Shown: positions 32,362-41,709, counted from the first letter of the stretch. The stretch: 64,000 nt of DNA from Desulfosarcina ovata subsp. ovata (GCF_009689005.1 NZ_AP021879.1:5737724-5801723); one strand, 5' to 3'. The notes: generated by a model from the sequence alone, not told the origin. A program made the numbers and translations.

Positions 32362-32597
32362 GCATGTTCTCCTTGGCTATGGTTTTAAAAGGGTTGAAGG
32401 ATATTGGCTATGGAGACTATAAGATCATCAGCCTCATCTGTCATCCTCATGAGCGCGGAGGTTGTCAACGCTATTTTGAGGACGCTTGCTTGTTATGGGA
32501 AGAAATCGGTCTGTCTGTGTTGAGAGAAACGTTTTGAAGAACTGTTGCGATTGTTGAAGCTGGAGAAGATCGAAGAAAATATTTTCCAGAAACCTTA

Positions 32598-32756
32598 AGG
32601 CGATTTCTGTCAAAGAAGATACCCGCCTGCTTGTCTTTTCATCCGTCTTCTGCGTTGGGCTTTTTCACACATAGCCCCACTATGCGTAAAAAAGCCCGCC
32701 TTGAATACGAATGAAAATCATGCGCATCCTGGTATATTCTTTTCCGCCAATCGCCT
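32598..32756. repeat. ~159-bp imperfect palindromic element (MITE-like), complete copy
   Basis: The left arm starts AGGCGATTTCTGTCAAAGAA. The right arm, read on the minus strand from 32756, starts AGGCGATTGGCGGAAAAGAA. The two keep matching in blocks (ATACC, TTTTCAT.CGT.TTC, GGGCTTTTT, CATAG) to the centre near 32680. The left half recurs at 36029-36089. The right terminal bases provide the stop codon of the NnrU-like gene, which ends at 32755. The 32362-32597 stretch to its left holds no credible gene. Confidence 0.78.
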
Positions 32757-33642
32757 AATCATCCCCTGGGGGGCGATCCCGGTCATCCGGCAGCCGCGGT
32801 TTGAGGCTTTTGGGCAGCAGCATGGGCACCTTTTTCCGATAGGCCCGGTAGGCATCGCCGAAACAGTCTGTCAGATCCCGTTCCTCCATGGTGGCCCCGA
32901 TGATGATCCAGATCGTCCACAGCCCATTGTGCAGCAGTCGATCGAGAGTAAATACCGAGCCGGTCCAGATGATGATCAAACTGCACAGATAGAGGGGATG
33001 GCGTACCCAGCGGTACGGTCCTCGGACTTTGAAATCCATGGGCGTGGCGGATCGATCGCGGCCAAAGGCCCTGATGGCCGGTTGAACGCCCAACGCATCA
33101 AATTCCCCCAGCGCCCTGGATCCCCACCAGGCCCCGATCCCGGCCGATAAGAAAAGCGCGGTCATGAGCCATCGGATCCACTGCGGCGGTGTCCACAAAG
33201 GCGGACCGGCCGTCTGCCAGAGGCACACCAGGGTTAACAGGCATGCCCCGGAAACGGTGGCGTAGAGGGCCCCGTGGAAATCGACGCGAACGGACCGGGT
33301 CAGCCAGAGGCGAAACCGCTGCCGGACCATAATGCTGTGCTGAACAAAGAACAGCAGGCACAGCAGAGCATCGGTGAGCAGACGACCGGTGGTGGAAAAA
33401 CCGGAATCCAATTGAATCAGCGGCCCCACCAATAGAAATAGCAGCCAGGCCAGCATGCCACTGCCACCGAGGCCATAGGCGCCGGCAACCAGCAGCCACG
33501 CTCCCGGCTTCCTGGATATCCATTGCCGTCCGATGCCTCGCCTTGCCTGGGCATCTTCCACGGCGGTCAGTTTGCAGGTGCGGTTCGTTATCGGGTTCAA
33601 ATCGACGATCTCTTCGGTGGTGGCCCTGATTTGTGGGGCCAT
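32755..33642 (-). CDS. NnrU/isoprenylcysteine methyltransferase-like membrane protein
   Basis: A ~295-residue polytopic membrane protein. The first ~45 residues are soluble, then about six hydrophobic segments follow. Late motifs GPYRWVRHPLYLCSLIIIW (near residue 210) and ATMEERDLTDCFGDAYRAYRKKVPM (near 260) are the conserved block shared by NnrU, isoprenylcysteine carboxyl methyltransferases and PEMT-type methyltransferases. Function unknown; a SAM-dependent membrane methyltransferase is possible. The frame is open upstream to 33777, but that would overlap the FadL-type gene; ATG 33642 is preferred. The stop lies at the edge of the palindromic element at 32598. Confidence 0.75.
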   Translation of the reverse strand: MAPQIRATTEEIVDLNPITNRTCKLTAVEDAQARRGIGRQWISRKPGAWLLVAGAYGLGGSGMLAWLLFLLVGPLIQLDSGFSTTGRLLTDALLCLLFFVQHSIMVRQRFRLWLTRSVRVDFHGALYATVSGACLLTLVCLWQTAGPPLWTPPQWIRWLMTALFLSAGIGAWWGSRALGEFDALGVQPAIRAFGRDRSATPMDFKVRGPYRWVRHPLYLCSLIIIWTGSVFTLDRLLHNGLWTIWIIIGATMEERDLTDCFGDAYRAYRKKVPMLLPKSLKPRLPDDRDRPPGDD

Positions 33643-33740
33643 GATGAAGTAACCGTTTGAAACATAAGAGGCTGAAAAAAGCGGCTTCCGGTCAATTCTT
33701 ACCGGAAGCTGGCAACCTTCATTCGGCCAGGAAAATTGCC

Positions 33741-35015
33741 TTAAAAGGCATAGTTGACGGTCAGCCCGTAGCCCCATAGCTCGCCTTCCGCATCAAGGCT
33801 TGTCGATCCGTAATAGGTGTGATTCAGACTGTCGCTTTCCCCGCCAATTTGCCGATTGACCTCGGTGCGGATGTATTGCACCACACCATCCACCGTGACG
33901 CGTCCGAGGTTCAGCCCGAATCCGATCGAATAGGTCTTTTTATCCGCATCGGGCCAGACGAGATCAAAGGTATCATCCGGAATGGGGCTTTGGTCGTAAA
34001 AATAGCCGACCCGCAGTGCCAAATAGTCCGTTGTCTGCCACTCGATACCGGCCTTGAACTGCATCGTATCATCCCAGTCCCGGGCAATGTTCTGGGGATT
34101 TCCGGGTCCATAAGTACCATACAGAAAATCATCGGAAAAGGTCGTCACTTGTCTGTCGACAACGCTCCAATCGGTCCAGACCACATCGATTTCCATGGAA
34201 ACCCGCTTGATCGGTTGGAATCGCAGCCCAAACTGGACTTGTTGGGGATGGTCGACCGAATCCAGTTCGATGTCACTTTTTATGCCGGTACCGACTATTT
34301 TTACATCACCTTCGAATTCCGTGTCGGTCTCGCTACGATAGGTCAGTCCAAGCGTGATGGATTCGGTCGGATGGTACATGACACCGATATTGAAGGAGTA
34401 GTTGAAGTTGTCTTCCAGTTCGCTTTCAATCTTACTGCCATGCAATAGCGGATTTGTTGGATAATAGAGGAGATGTTCAACGCCGCTTTCCGACTGTCCC
34501 AATACCAAACCCATACCCACGGACCACTTTTCATTGAATTTGTAGGCCACGGAAGGGGTCAATACAACCCGGTAGTAGTAGGAATGATAGCAATTATACG
34601 CCCCCGGATTTTTTGCCGGATCATCGTCCCACTCTATATCCAGGCCGTAGGGAACATAAAATGCCGCACCGACCGCCCAATGGTCCGTGAGCCGCATGGC
34701 AAATCCCATGTGGGGGACGATAAGATCGTCGGACGTATCTTCAAAATCGGTCGGACTTTGGCTATCGACATGAAAATCATTTACCTTCAAGGTGGGATCA
34801 ATGATATTGACGCCGGCCGATACTGTCGGCCGTTCAATTTGTACAAGGCCCGCAGGGTTGTAATGAATGGCATAGGGATCATCCGCATAGGCTGAAAAGG
34901 CGCCCCCCAGCGCCGTCGCTTTAGCGCCAATGCCGAACGTGTCCACATTTGCGCCCCATGCATACGATGCGGATAGAACTGTAAGACAAACTACCTGTAA
35001 CAGACGTTTTATCAT
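33741..35015 (-). CDS. OmpP1/FadL family outer-membrane transport protein
   Basis: This 424-residue outer-membrane beta-barrel takes up hydrophobic compounds such as long-chain fatty acids or aromatics. A signal peptide (residues 1-21, SYAWGA) is followed by the FadL hatch start NVDTFGIGAKATALGGAFSA and NPAGLVQIERPTVSAG. Many amphipathic strands follow, and it ends with an aromatic YGLTVNYAF as required for outer-membrane insertion. Putative substrate uptake would fit the acyl-CoA synthetases in this genome. Monocistronic or with the NnrU-like gene 98 bases downstream. Confidence 0.93.
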   Translation of the reverse strand: MIKRLLQVVCLTVLSASYAWGANVDTFGIGAKATALGGAFSAYADDPYAIHYNPAGLVQIERPTVSAGVNIIDPTLKVNDFHVDSQSPTDFEDTSDDLIVPHMGFAMRLTDHWAVGAAFYVPYGLDIEWDDDPAKNPGAYNCYHSYYYRVVLTPSVAYKFNEKWSVGMGLVLGQSESGVEHLLYYPTNPLLHGSKIESELEDNFNYSFNIGVMYHPTESITLGLTYRSETDTEFEGDVKIVGTGIKSDIELDSVDHPQQVQFGLRFQPIKRVSMEIDVVWTDWSVVDRQVTTFSDDFLYGTYGPGNPQNIARDWDDTMQFKAGIEWQTTDYLALRVGYFYDQSPIPDDTFDLVWPDADKKTYSIGFGLNLGRVTVDGVVQYIRTEVNRQIGGESDSLNHTYYGSTSLDAEGELWGYGLTVNYAF

Positions 35016-35161
35016 CGTTTCCTTCTCCCGAGTGTTGGATTTGAGACAAGAAGGCTCTTCAATTGTTATGGTTATTTTAACTATGTGAACATTGTTAACA
35101 TGATTTTTTTATATTGAAAAGAGCAATAAAATGAAACGTACAATTTGTTTCTGAATATCAA

Positions 35162-36019
35162 TTATACACGGCTGCCGCTCCATTTGAGCTTGGCCTTGAG
35201 AACATCGAAATAGTTTTGCTCGGGAAGGGTGATCATTTGTACCGGACTTAAACTTTTACTGATGATGATGGTGTCCCGCTCATCGATTTTTATTCCCACC
35301 TGCCCATCGCAGGTCAGCATGATGTCCGAGGCGTCCTCGGTCAACTGGATGGTGATGGTCACACTATCGGGCACTATCAGCGGACGGTTGGTCAGGGTGA
35401 ACGGACAGATGGGCGTGATGAGGATTCCGGGGACCGAGGGATAGATGATCGGACCGCCGGCCGCCAGGGAGTAAGCCGTGGAGCCGGTGGGCGTTGCGAT
35501 GATCAGCCCGTCGGCGCGGTAATCGGTGAGAAACTGGCCGTCCACATGGGTGCGGATGCGGGCCAGTCTTGCCAAGGCGCCTTTATTGATGACGACGTCG
35601 TTGAACGCGCATTCACGGGCAATCTCCATCTCCTGACGACAGATTTGAACGTTCAGCCGCATTTGTTGCCGGACGGTGAATCGATTCTCCAGAATGGCAT
35701 CGGCCGCCTCGCGCAGCCGGTCCTCGGTGGTTTCCGCCAAAAAACCGACCTCGCCGAATTTGACGCCGATAATTGGAATCTGCTGGTCCCCTATCCAGCG
35801 CACGGCACTGAGAAAGGTGCCGTCGCCTCCCAGAACGAATACACAGAACAGGGATGCCGGAGATCGTTCCCGTAATCCCTTGGTCCGTTTTATAGCGGGC
35901 ATCGAGCTTTGCCGGCGAACAATACTAAGGCCTTTGTGCGTCAACCATTGCTCGAAACGATCCGCCTGCTCAATTGCCTTGGTTTCGTTTTTAACGACCA
36001 GACCGATTTGTTTTTTCAT
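35162..36019 (-). CDS. nadK: NAD kinase
   Basis: A 285-residue cytosolic kinase that phosphorylates NAD to NADP. The family motif GGDGTFLSAVR lies near residue 64. GVKFGEVGFLAE, a catalytic-loop NDVVINKGALARLARI near 140 and the second glycine-rich TPTGSTAYSLAAGGP near 175 follow. Start choice: the frame extends 9 codons upstream to 36046, but those codons lie inside the half-copy of a mobile repeat (36029-36089). ATG 36019 (MKKQIGLVV) has AGGATCGGGG just before it. Confidence 0.95.
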   Translation of the reverse strand: MKKQIGLVVKNETKAIEQADRFEQWLTHKGLSIVRRQSSMPAIKRTKGLRERSPASLFCVFVLGGDGTFLSAVRWIGDQQIPIIGVKFGEVGFLAETTEDRLREAADAILENRFTVRQQMRLNVQICRQEMEIARECAFNDVVINKGALARLARIRTHVDGQFLTDYRADGLIIATPTGSTAYSLAAGGPIIYPSVPGILITPICPFTLTNRPLIVPDSVTITIQLTEDASDIMLTCDGQVGIKIDERDTIIISKSLSPVQMITLPEQNYFDVLKAKLKWSGSRV

Positions 36020-36028
36020 CCCCGATCC

Positions 36029-36089
36029 TAAGGCAATTTCTGTCAAAGAATATACCCGCCTGCTTGTCTTTTCATCCGTCTTCTACGTT
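36029..36089. repeat. 61-bp half copy of the palindromic element, directly upstream of nadK
   Basis: This segment matches 32596-32656 at 58 of 61 positions in the same orientation (starting TAAGGC.ATTTCTGTCAAAG). Unlike the complete copy it lacks the right arm; similarity stops abruptly after 36089. It lies ~10 bases upstream of the nadK start codon on the minus strand, so it occupies the nadK leader or promoter. Confidence 0.85.
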
Positions 36090-36446
36090 CGTTTTAACAA
36101 AACATATCCAAACTTATTGAATTTTTACACTCATACATGTGTTTGGCAGTAAGGGCAAGTTTTTAACCGGCGTATCTTGCGTCCCGGGAGCGGCGGCAAC
36201 CCCTTTTCAGCGATGCATTTCTAACCGCCAATAGTAAGCCTTATCACAAGTTTCACCAATAATGACGGCTTCGATGCGGACCCTCAAGTGCCCTATCCAT
36301 ATTTGCGAAACAGGGGCATTTAGCGATACCATTCCCAGCGGGCGATGGTGATTATGTTTGACAATGATTAACCTCACTTTTATACAGACAGGATCCGTTA
36401 GAATATAAAAATCAACAACCCAGAGGAGAAACGAGGAGGAGAAACG
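36090..36446 (+). promoter_or_regulatory. Upstream region of the liv operon with sigma-70-type promoter
   Basis: Within this gene-free region, TTGACA (36358-36363), a 17-base spacer and TATACA (36381-36386) form a good promoter 60 bases before livK. Upstream, no riboswitch or operator of known type was recognised. The ribosome-binding site for livK is AGGAGGAGAAACG. Confidence 0.65.
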
Positions 36447-37610
36447 ATGCATCAAAAGCAATGGCGTTTTTTCAAGCTGTTCATCGCTATGATTTTATCC
36501 GCCGCCATGATCGTTGCCTGCGGCCAGAAGGAGGAACCGACCCAGGCGGAAGAAAAGGTTGAACTGCCACCGATAAAAATTGCCGTGGTCGGTGCTCATA
36601 GTGGTGATTTGGCGTCTTACGGGATTCCAACGGTCCGTGCAGCCGAGTTGGTGGCGGAACATCGCAATGCCCTTTGCGGGATCAATGGACGAAAAATCGA
36701 ACTTGTCGTTGAAGACGATGCATGCAAGCCCGAGATTGCAACCAGTTCCGCCACCAAAGTCACCGGTGAAGGGGTGAATGTGGTCTTGGGACACATCTGT
36801 TCGGGCGCCACGAAGGCGGCTTTGGGAATTTATAAGGATTCCCATATCGTGACCATGTCGCCATCGGCAACGAATCCTGGACTGACGCAAAGCGGTGATT
36901 ATCCGAACTTTTTCCGAACCATCGCCTCTGACGATGCCCAGGCGCGATTGGAGGTTGAGTTTGCATTGGGAACACTAAACCTCAGCAAGATTGCCGTTCT
37001 TCATGACAAGGGAGATTATGGCAAGGGACTGGCCGAGTTTGCCAAAAGTTTCATCGAAGCGGACAACCGCGGCGAAGTGGTATTGTATGAAGGTGTCACC
37101 CCCGGTGCCGTGGATTACTCGGCGGTGGTTAACAAGATCAAACAGTCGGAAGCTCAGGCGGTTATTTTCGGAGGCTACCATCCCGAAGCTTCCAAGATTG
37201 TATCGCAGATGCGAAAAAAGGCGATGGATACGATTTTTATCTCCGATGATGGCGTAAAGGATGACACCTTCATCAAGGTTGCCGGCGAATATGCCGAAGG
37301 CGTATATGCCAGCGGCCCCATGGATACTTCCAAGAATTCCATTGCTATCGAGGCCGTCGAGGCCCACAAAGCGAAATACGGTGAAGATCCGGGCGCCTTC
37401 TACCTGAATGCCTATGCAGCCGCCCTGGCGTTGATCAATGCCATGGAAAAATCGTGCTCGACCCAATACGATGACATCGTCAATGCACTGCGAAGTGAAT
37501 GGGTGGCCACCCCCCTGGGAATCATCAAATTCGATAAAAAGGGAGATGCCATCGGCGTTGGTTTTGCTATGTACCAGGTCCAAAACGGCGCCTATGTGGA
37601 AATAAAATAG
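36447..37610 (+). CDS. livK: Branched-chain amino-acid-type ABC transporter substrate-binding lipoprotein
   Basis: A 387-residue periplasmic binding protein. The lipobox MIVAC (cysteine near residue 26) indicates membrane anchoring through a lipid-modified cysteine after signal peptidase II cleavage. The mature region shows the LivK pattern: IKIAVVGAHSGDLASYGI near 47, GINGRKIELVVEDDACKPE near 85, HICSGATKAALGIYKD near 118 and VDYSAVVNKIKQSEAQAVIFGGY near 215. Amino acids such as leucine, or amides or aromatic acids in some paralogues, are typical ligands. It is first in the livKHMGF operon and is separated from livH by a strong hairpin that probably raises its expression relative to the permeases. 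Confidence 0.92.
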   Translation: MHQKQWRFFKLFIAMILSAAMIVACGQKEEPTQAEEKVELPPIKIAVVGAHSGDLASYGIPTVRAAELVAEHRNALCGINGRKIELVVEDDACKPEIATSSATKVTGEGVNVVLGHICSGATKAALGIYKDSHIVTMSPSATNPGLTQSGDYPNFFRTIASDDAQARLEVEFALGTLNLSKIAVLHDKGDYGKGLAEFAKSFIEADNRGEVVLYEGVTPGAVDYSAVVNKIKQSEAQAVIFGGYHPEASKIVSQMRKKAMDTIFISDDGVKDDTFIKVAGEYAEGVYASGPMDTSKNSIAIEAVEAHKAKYGEDPGAFYLNAYAAALALINAMEKSCSTQYDDIVNALRSEWVATPLGIIKFDKKGDAIGVGFAMYQVQNGAYVEIK

Positions 37611-37630
37611 CGTTGCCGGTGAGATGTCGA

Positions 37631-37670
37631 TTAGGGAACGGAGGCTCAGCATCCTCCGTTCCCTAATTGT
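37631..37670 (+). terminator. Perfect 14-bp stem-loop between livK and livH
   Basis: TTAGGGAACGGAGG (37631-37644) is fully complementary to CCTCCGTTCCCTAA (37653-37666) with an 8-base loop, followed by TTGTTTAT. It is probably a partial terminator or 3' stabilising hairpin that lets the binding protein be made in excess over the permease genes, a common arrangement in binding-protein operons. Confidence 0.72.
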
Positions 37671-37770
37671 TTATACGGTCGGACGGTTTTGTTTTTTTGC
37701 GAATCCGTTCCGGTTGGGTCGCAGGCGAAAACACGCCGCCGGTCAGCCATTGTAAGGAGATGACTGGGAA

Positions 37771-38679
37771 ATGAATGTCGATTATTTTTTCGAAATGTTT
37801 CTGGGCGGACTGACCCGTGGCAGTATCTATGCGATGATCGCCTTGGGCTATACCATGGTGTACGGAATTATCGAGCTGATCAATTTCGCCCATGGCGAAA
37901 TCTACATGATTGGTGCCTTTACCGGTCTGATCGTGGTGGGCATCTTGACCCTGGCCGGTTGGAACACCGTGGCCATCCTGGTGATTGCCTCGTTTGCCGC
38001 GGTCATCTGGGCAGCATCGTATGGTTGGACCATGGAGAAAATCGCCTACAAACCGCTTCGTAAGGCACCACGGCTTTCGGCGTTGATCAGCGCCATCGGC
38101 ATGTCCCTGTTTTTACAGAATTACGTTTTGTTGGCACAGACATCCGATTTCCTTCCCTTCCCCAATTTGATTCCCGATTTTAAATTTTTGAAACCGATTG
38201 AGCATATTCTGCGGCCTTCGGAATTGGTCATTTACCTCACCACGGCCATTGTTATGGCCCTTTTGACATTCTTGATCAAATTCACCCGGATGGGAAAAGC
38301 CATGCGCGCCACATCCCAGGATCGTGAAATGGCCATGCTGGTGGGCGTGAACGTCGACAGGGTGATTTCCATGACTTTCGTGCTGGGGTCGGCCACCGCC
38401 GCCTTGGGGGGGATCTTGATTGCCTCGCACATCGGTCAGATCAATTTTTACATCGGGTTTCTCGCCGGCATCAAGGCTTTCGTGGCAGCGGTATTGGGCG
38501 GCATTGGCAGCATGCCCGGGGCGGTTCTGGGAAGCCTGGTATTGGGATGGACAGAGAGCTTTTTTACCGGGTACATCTCCAGTGACTATGAGGACGTATT
38601 TGCTTTTCTCTTTTTGGTGCTGATTTTGATTTTTCGCCCTTCGGGGCTCTTGGGACGGAAAGAGATGGATAAAGTCTGA
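37771..38679 (+). CDS. livH: Branched-chain amino-acid ABC transporter permease LivH
   Basis: A 302-residue inner-membrane permease with about eight helices. LivH signatures are GLTRGSIYAMIALGYTMVYGIIELINFAHGE (given here in pieces around residues 12-43), TRMGKAMRATSQDREMA near 173 and AAVLGGIGSMPGAVLG near 240. It pairs with LivM and the two ATPases. AAGGAGATGACTGGGAA precedes the ATG. Confidence 0.95.
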   Translation: MNVDYFFEMFLGGLTRGSIYAMIALGYTMVYGIIELINFAHGEIYMIGAFTGLIVVGILTLAGWNTVAILVIASFAAVIWAASYGWTMEKIAYKPLRKAPRLSALISAIGMSLFLQNYVLLAQTSDFLPFPNLIPDFKFLKPIEHILRPSELVIYLTTAIVMALLTFLIKFTRMGKAMRATSQDREMAMLVGVNVDRVISMTFVLGSATAALGGILIASHIGQINFYIGFLAGIKAFVAAVLGGIGSMPGAVLGSLVLGWTESFFTGYISSDYEDVFAFLFLVLILIFRPSGLLGRKEMDKV

Positions 38680-38718
38680 CGGATTTTGTGCACTAGAGAA
38701 GGAGACCGTTTAGATCCT

Positions 38719-39975
38719 ATGGCAACCACGGACAAATCAATGGCCGTCGGGCTATTTCGTTGGGATGAAGTAAGAAAATCGCTTTTGGCCAGCCTATGGT
38801 TCATGTTTCTGACATTTCCCGTCATGGTCATTCGCGTCAATACCATTTACAAAACCGTCGAATGGCGTTGGCATCGCATGGCGTATGTCGGCGTGGGCGC
38901 CTTTTTGCTTTCTTTTGTTTGGCGGTTTCTCATCCGACGCAAGGAGGCGGGAATCAAAAGGGCCGAAGAGAGCGAAGAACAGACCCTTACCAGAGCTCAA
39001 CGCCTGATCAGGGATCCTCGATTTGCCAAGCCGGGAATCGTTGTTGTCGGAATCGGCTTTTTGGTTTTTCCCCTGATATCCTCCCTCTATCAAATCGACA
39101 TCATGACCACTGCCCTGATTTACGTGGTGGTCGCTTTGGGCCTGAATATTGTCGTTGGGTTGGCTGGGTTGCTCGATCTCGGCTACGTCGCCTTTTATGC
39201 CGTCGGGGCCTATTCCTACGCGTTGCTGAATTATCACTTCGGTATCGGCTTCTGGCTGGCCCTGCCCATTGGTGGCGCCGTGGGTATGCTTTTCGGTATT
39301 TTGTTGGGCTTTCCTGTTTTAAGGCTTCGGGGGGACTATCTGGCCATCGTTACCTTGGGATTTGGCGAAATCATCCGCCTGGTCCTGGAAAATTGGAACG
39401 AATTCTCTTTCGGCCCCAGCGGGATCGCCAACATCCCCCGTCCCGGTTTTTTCGGGATGACCCTCTCCCTGTACCAAAATCATGTCTATATTTATTACTT
39501 GATGGTGGGATTGGCGCTTTTTACCATATTTGTGGTCCGGCGGCTGCAGAATTCCCGCATCGGTCGGGCGTGGATGGCGCTTCGGGAAGATGAAGTCGCC
39601 TGCCAGGCCATGGGGATTAACAAAACTCGCACCAAGCTTAGCGCCTTTGCCTTGGGGGCGACGTGGGCGGGCATGGGTGGCGTGGTATTCGCGGCCAAGA
39701 CGACCTTCATCAACCCGGCCAGTTTTACCATCTGGGAGTCGGTCATTATTTTATGCTGCGTGGTACTCGGCGGCATGGGGTCCATCGTGGGCGTGATTTG
39801 CGGTGCCTTTGCGCTGAAACTGCTGCCGGAGTACTTTCGTGCCTTTTCAGAATACCGGATGCTTGTTTTCGGCATGGTACTGGTGCTCATGATGGTCTTT
39901 CGCCCGGGAGGCATCATCAGTGACGTCAGAAAAATCTATCGTTTTGAAGGTGGAAGCGAGACCCGTGGAAAATAA
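38719..39975 (+). CDS. livM: Branched-chain amino-acid ABC transporter permease LivM
   Basis: A 418-residue permease with an N-terminal extension: two hydrophobic helices and a charged linker (residues ~1-110) precede the core. Core motifs are VVALGLNIVVGLAGLLDLGYVAF near 135-155, RLRGDYLAIVTLGFGEIIRL near 205, FGPSGIANIPRPGFFG and a late GRAWMALREDEVACQAMGIN near 285. The frame is open from 38686, but ATG 38719 with GAAGGAG upstream is preferred. Its 3' end overlaps the start of livG. Confidence 0.94.
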   Translation: MATTDKSMAVGLFRWDEVRKSLLASLWFMFLTFPVMVIRVNTIYKTVEWRWHRMAYVGVGAFLLSFVWRFLIRRKEAGIKRAEESEEQTLTRAQRLIRDPRFAKPGIVVVGIGFLVFPLISSLYQIDIMTTALIYVVVALGLNIVVGLAGLLDLGYVAFYAVGAYSYALLNYHFGIGFWLALPIGGAVGMLFGILLGFPVLRLRGDYLAIVTLGFGEIIRLVLENWNEFSFGPSGIANIPRPGFFGMTLSLYQNHVYIYYLMVGLALFTIFVVRRLQNSRIGRAWMALREDEVACQAMGINKTRTKLSAFALGATWAGMGGVVFAAKTTFINPASFTIWESVIILCCVVLGGMGSIVGVICGAFALKLLPEYFRAFSEYRMLVFGMVLVLMMVFRPGGIISDVRKIYRFEGGSETRGK

Positions 39976-40771
39976 TCACTCGACGCAACCGGTCCTGTCG
40001 GTAACTCAATTGACCATGAATTTTGGTGGATTGTGCGCTCTCGACGAGGTAGACCTGACAATCAAGGAAAACGAAATCGTCGCCTTGATCGGCCCGAATG
40101 GCGCCGGCAAGACCACTTTCTTCAACTGTATTACCGGAATTTACACCCCCAGCGGGGGTGATGTGGTACTGACCGATAAAGCGGGGCACCGCAGCCGTCT
40201 CAACGGGCTCAAACCCGATCAGGTGACCAAAAAGGGGATGGCGCGAACCTTTCAGAATATTCGCCTGTTTCAAAACATGACGGTTTTGGAAAACGTGATG
40301 ATTGGGCGGCATTGCCGCATGCGCACCGGTATCCCGGGAGCCGTTTTTCGCCCACCCCGGGCCAAGTCCGAAGAAAAGCAAGTCGTTTCCGATAGTTATC
40401 AAATCCTTGAAAAATTTGATCTGCATCGATATGTAAACGAGTTTGCCAAAAACCTCCCCTATGGTGCCCAACGGCGGTTGGAAATCGCACGCGCCATGGC
40501 CACCGAGCCATTTCTTCTTCTGCTGGATGAACCGGCAGCGGGCATGAACGCTCAGGAGACCAAAGAACTCGACGCGATGATTGAGAAATTACGCTATGAA
40601 GAAAAGATCTCTATCTTGCTGATTGAACATGACATGAAACTGGTAATGAACCTTTCCGATCGCATCTTCGTTGTCGATTACGGAAAAAAGATCGCCGAAG
40701 GCACGCCCGAAGCCATCAGCCAGAATCCGGCGGTAATCAAGGCGTACCTTGGGGAGTCTGCCGATGCTTAA
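39965..40771 (+). CDS. livG: Branched-chain amino-acid ABC transporter ATP-binding protein LivG
   Basis: A ~268-residue ATPase. Walker A GPNGAGKTTFFN lies near residue 47, and LivG-typical FQNIRLFQNMTVLENVMIGRH follows. The signature is degenerate: it reads LPYGAQRRLEIARA instead of LSGGQ, as usual in LivG. Walker B is FLLLLDEPAAGMN, then the H-loop EHDM. GTG 39965 follows a GGAAGCGAG site and overlaps the livM stop; GTG 39920 in the same frame is an alternative that would add 15 residues. The stop overlaps the livF start. Confidence 0.94.
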   Translation: MENNHSTQPVLSVTQLTMNFGGLCALDEVDLTIKENEIVALIGPNGAGKTTFFNCITGIYTPSGGDVVLTDKAGHRSRLNGLKPDQVTKKGMARTFQNIRLFQNMTVLENVMIGRHCRMRTGIPGAVFRPPRAKSEEKQVVSDSYQILEKFDLHRYVNEFAKNLPYGAQRRLEIARAMATEPFLLLLDEPAAGMNAQETKELDAMIEKLRYEEKISILLIEHDMKLVMNLSDRIFVVDYGKKIAEGTPEAISQNPAVIKAYLGESADA

Positions 40772-41471
40772 ATTGGAAGCGATCAAAACCTATTATGGCA
40801 ATATTCAGGCGTTAAAGGGGGTCAGCCTGGAGGTTCAAACGGGTGAAATCATCACCTTGATCGGTGCCAATGGCGCCGGTAAAACCACGACCCTGATGTC
40901 CATATCCGGAATCGTGCCGCCGCGGACCGGAGAAATTTACTTTATGGGAAAACCCATCAGCCGGGTCAATCCAGACAAAATCGTTGCCATGGGGATCAGC
41001 CAGGTTCCGGAAGGCCGACGGATCTTCCCTTATCTGTCCGTCCTCGAGAACCTGGACATGGGGGCGTTTTTGCGCAAAGATAAGCGCGATATCCAGGCGG
41101 ATCTGGACTATGTCTTCAGCCTCTTTCCCATTCTGGCGGAACGGCGCAACCAGGCCGGTGGCACCTTGAGCGGTGGCGAGCAGCAGATGCTGGCCATTTC
41201 CCGGGCACTGATGGCCCGGCCACGACTGCTTTTACTGGATGAGCCGTCACTGGGGCTGGCTCCGCTGATTGTTAAACAGATATTTGAAATCATAAAAAAA
41301 ATTAACAGGGAAAACAATACGACGATCTTTCTGGTGGAGCAAAACGCCAACCTTGCCCTGAAGGTTGCTCACCGCGGGTATGTAATGGAAAACGGGAAGA
41401 TTACCCTTGCGGATAGCGCGGAATCGCTGCTGGCCAACGAGGCGGTCAAGAAAGCCTATCTGGGGATCTGA
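40764..41471 (+). CDS. livF: Branched-chain amino-acid ABC transporter ATP-binding protein LivF
   Basis: A 235-residue ATPase. It begins MLKLEAIKTYYGNIQALKGV. Walker A GANGAGKTTTL is at ~35-45, the LivF block SQVPEGRRIFPYLSVLENL near 80, the signature LSGGEQQMLAISRALM near 135, Walker B LLLLDEPSLGLAP and the H-loop VEQNANLAL. ATG 40764 overlaps the livG stop (ATGCTTAA), and the frame's earlier start at 40749 is less likely. After the stop, a weak ATTACAT (41494-41500)/ATGTAAT (41508-41514) stem with a T-rich tail may end the operon. Confidence 0.96.
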   Translation: MLKLEAIKTYYGNIQALKGVSLEVQTGEIITLIGANGAGKTTTLMSISGIVPPRTGEIYFMGKPISRVNPDKIVAMGISQVPEGRRIFPYLSVLENLDMGAFLRKDKRDIQADLDYVFSLFPILAERRNQAGGTLSGGEQQMLAISRALMARPRLLLLDEPSLGLAPLIVKQIFEIIKKINRENNTTIFLVEQNANLALKVAHRGYVMENGKITLADSAESLLANEAVKKAYLGI

Positions 41472-41709
41472 TGGATCAACTTTTGGGAAGTTTATTACAT
41501 AATTATAATGTAATTACTTTCTTCTTTACTATTTTTTGGTTTTCTGACACGCTTCTGCATCTCTTCTCAAATTAAATATAACTGATTGGGATTAATACAT
41601 AAAGTTAGCTGATCGGTGAATCCGGCATTCTATTTGCTAACTAAGGACCGCAAGTCGGACGCCATGTGCGGCCACTTGTTGATCAACCCATTTTTTACAG
41701 ATAAATGCC

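Noticed and set aside
32340..32537. Small protein gene between the DUF3786 gene and the palindromic element
   Set aside because: Overlaps the DUF3786 start region, has no ribosome-binding site and no recognisable composition.
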